Origin: an uncultured Lachnospiraceae bacterium
GTDB taxonomy: Bacteria; Bacillota; Clostridia; Lachnospirales; Lachnospiraceae
DNA: 5,782 bases
Assembly (NCBI GenBank): GCA_910587305.1
Contig: CAJUKV010000104.1
Span: forward strand, 1-5,782
Reading direction: 5' to 3'
Positions 4,499-5,782 of the stretch are shown here, one piece after another. The position numbers were made by a program, and so were the translations under genes. How positions within the stretch are numbered: the first letter of the stretch is position 1; the number at the start of each line of letters is the position of its first letter. Under the pieces are notes generated by a model. That model was not told where the DNA came from, made no database searches, and was given only the letters and a program-made list of their open reading frames with translations.

Positions 4499-5782
4499 AT
4501 GAATAAAATAGATTTTACCAAAGGTTCAGTAACAAAGTCATTCTTAATTTTTTTCTTTCCGATGTTATTTTCCAATATATTACAACAGGTATATTCATTG
4601 GCAGACATGGTTATTATCGGGAAGGGATTGGGGGACAATTCCCTTGCCGCCGTCGGTAATTTCACAACATTTTCTTTTTTCTTAACAGGGTTTATTATGG
4701 GCATAACAAATGGCTTTTCTGTTAATATATCTCAAGCCTGTGGAGAACAAGATTTAAGTAAGTTGAAAGAAATAATTGCTTCATCTATAAAAATATCTGC
4801 TGTATTTGGGGTTCTTTTTTCAGCGGTAGGTTTATTACTTTTAAAACCAATTTTACAGATCATACAAACGGATGATGAACTTTTAAACGATTGTTTAACT
4901 TATGGCTACATTATATTCAGCGGTTTGCTCATTACGGTAGCATACAATTTACTATCATCAATTTTAAGAGGGATGGGTGACAGCAGAACTCCCTTATTAG
5001 CAATAGGTGTTTCATCTGCATTAAACATAATATTGGATTTATTATTGATTTTTTTATTCAAATTTGGTGTTTCCGGACCAGCATATGCAACAATCGTTTC
5101 ACAATTAATTTCTGTTGTTATTTGTTATTTTAGATTACATAGAATGAATGAACTAAAAATTAACAAACGTGATTTCATTTTCAACTTTAGATTAGTAATG
5201 GAATTGTTGAAAAACGGCTTGCCAATGGCATTTATGAATTCAATTACTTCTGTCGGATGCATATTTGTTCAAAGTTGTATAAATGGTTATGGCGTTGTTT
5301 ATACATCAGCATATTCTGTCTGTAATAAATATCTAAATTTTTTTATGTTGCCGGGAATAACTATTGGTTTTGCAATATCTTCATTTTCAGGTCAGAATTT
5401 TGGTGGTAAGAAGTTTGAAAGAATTCGTAGTGGTACAAGAACTGCAGGCATAATGGCGCTTCTTTCAGCATTATTGCTTGGAATAGTACTATTTTTCTTT
5501 TCCGATTTGCTGGCAAAATTAATGCTTAGTGGACAGGAAGCTGTTGATTATGCTTCAATCTTTCTAAAATTATTAGCAGTATTTATTGTTCTTTTGAATT
5601 TATTGTTTGTTTTTCGCAGTTGCGTTCAAGGATTAGGTAAACCTGCTATACCTATGTGTTCTGGAATAGTTGAAATGATTATTCGTATACCTGCTGTTTA
5701 TTTTGGATTACCTGTATTTGGATTTGCAGCAACCATATATGCAGAAGGTATGGCATGGATTGGAGCATTGATGCTCAATGTT
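4499..5782 (+). CDS. MATE-family multidrug/Na+ efflux transporter (3' end outside window)
   Basis: The frame is open for 428 codons from ATG 4499 to the right edge without a stop. MATE proteins of this type have about 450 residues, so only a short C-terminal piece is missing. They are membrane proteins with 12 helices in two six-helix bundles that export drugs or other small molecules in exchange for Na+ or H+. Family features visible are FFFPMLFSNILQQVYSLADMVIIGKGLG (18-45), RGMGDSRTPL (157-166), ALNIILDLLLIF with GVSGPAYATIVSQ (174-202), FSGQNFGGKKFERIR (296-310), and RSCVQGLGKPAIPM (373-386), the second-bundle counterpart of RGMGDSRTP. GAGG (4484-4487) lies 11 bases before the start, a long spacing. 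The gene is AT-rich like the divergent AraC gene and unlike the DNA to the left. The exported compound cannot be told from the sequence. Confidence 0.9.
   Translation, partial: MNKIDFTKGSVTKSFLIFFFPMLFSNILQQVYSLADMVIIGKGLGDNSLAAVGNFTTFSFFLTGFIMGITNGFSVNISQACGEQDLSKLKEIIASSIKISAVFGVLFSAVGLLLLKPILQIIQTDDELLNDCLTYGYIIFSGLLITVAYNLLSSILRGMGDSRTPLLAIGVSSALNIILDLLLIFLFKFGVSGPAYATIVSQLISVVICYFRLHRMNELKINKRDFIFNFRLVMELLKNGLPMAFMNSITSVGCIFVQSCINGYGVVYTSAYSVCNKYLNFFMLPGITIGFAISSFSGQNFGGKKFERIRSGTRTAGIMALLSALLLGIVLFFFSDLLAKLMLSGQEAVDYASIFLKLLAVFIVLLNLLFVFRSCVQGLGKPAIPMCSGIVEMIIRIPAVYFGLPVFGFAATIYAEGMAWIGALMLNV

Larger units (their letters stand above)
4399..4499. repeat. Paired outward-facing 10-bp sites GGTGTAATCA
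   Basis: TGATTACACC (4399-4408) and GGTGTAATCA (4490-4499) are perfect inverted copies with centres 91 bases apart. On the minus strand the left copy overlaps the AraC -10 box. The right copy spans the end of the MATE leader up to the first base of its ATG. Each copy thus points toward the gene it precedes, which would suit one regulator acting on both genes, for example by looping. Confidence 0.45.

Noticed and set aside
4477..4704. Minus-strand open frame opposite the start of the pump gene
   Set aside because: It is a shadow of the MATE coding sequence, has no family features, and would be antisense to a recognised gene.

Overview
The window looks like a chromosomal segment of a gut-type Firmicute, most likely Lachnospiraceae or a related clostridium. 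The evidence is strong AGGAGG-type ribosome binding sites, a GH29 fucosidase remnant, an NhaC-family antiporter, and a small-protein/acetyltransferase-like pair of a kind I associate with Lachnospiraceae accessory DNA. No sequence search was possible, so the taxonomy is inference.

Layout. (1) Bases 2-211 hold the 3' end of an unrecognised gene. (2) Bases 318-756 hold a good sigma-A-type promoter driving a broken alpha-L-fucosidase gene: an intact N-terminus with no catalytic core and a tail in another frame. (3) Bases 840-2210 hold an intact NhaC-type Na+/H+ antiporter, followed by a possible terminator. (4) Bases 2395-2754 hold an unrecognised 119-residue charged protein. (5) Bases 2876-3299 hold a 64-residue protein overlapping an 81-residue, apparently truncated GNAT-like protein, with their own promoter; this resembles a decayed toxin-antitoxin-like module. 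(6) Bases 3567-4334 on the minus strand hold an AraC-family regulator, divergent from (7) a MATE-family efflux pump that runs off the right edge (4499-5782, 428 codons, no stop in the window).

Base composition changes sharply. The antiporter is GC-rich (40 of 60 bases G+C in 1621-1680 by hand count), whereas the regulator and pump are AT-rich (19 of 60 in 5041-5100). The change falls between about 3070 and 3490, just after two broken genes. This suggests that the regulator/pump pair is imported DNA next to a recombination-prone spot.

Two results stand out. First, bases 3490-3586 form a 97-bp element with imperfect terminal inverted repeats (CTGTAACG...TTAGGTA), flanked exactly by the 6-bp direct repeat ATTCAA. 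This is a MITE-like insertion that replaced the last codons of the AraC gene. Removing the element and one repeat copy in silico restores a reading frame that stops six codons later, close to a hairpin that could be the original terminator. Second, the 164-bp AraC/MATE intergenic region is packed with dyad symmetry: two outward-facing 10-bp copies of GGTGTAATCA, a perfect 14-bp palindrome at the predicted MATE transcription start, a palindrome between the MATE -35 and -10 boxes, and a hairpin just before the MATE ribosome binding site. The regulator probably controls the pump from here, in response to an unknown, perhaps toxic, compound.
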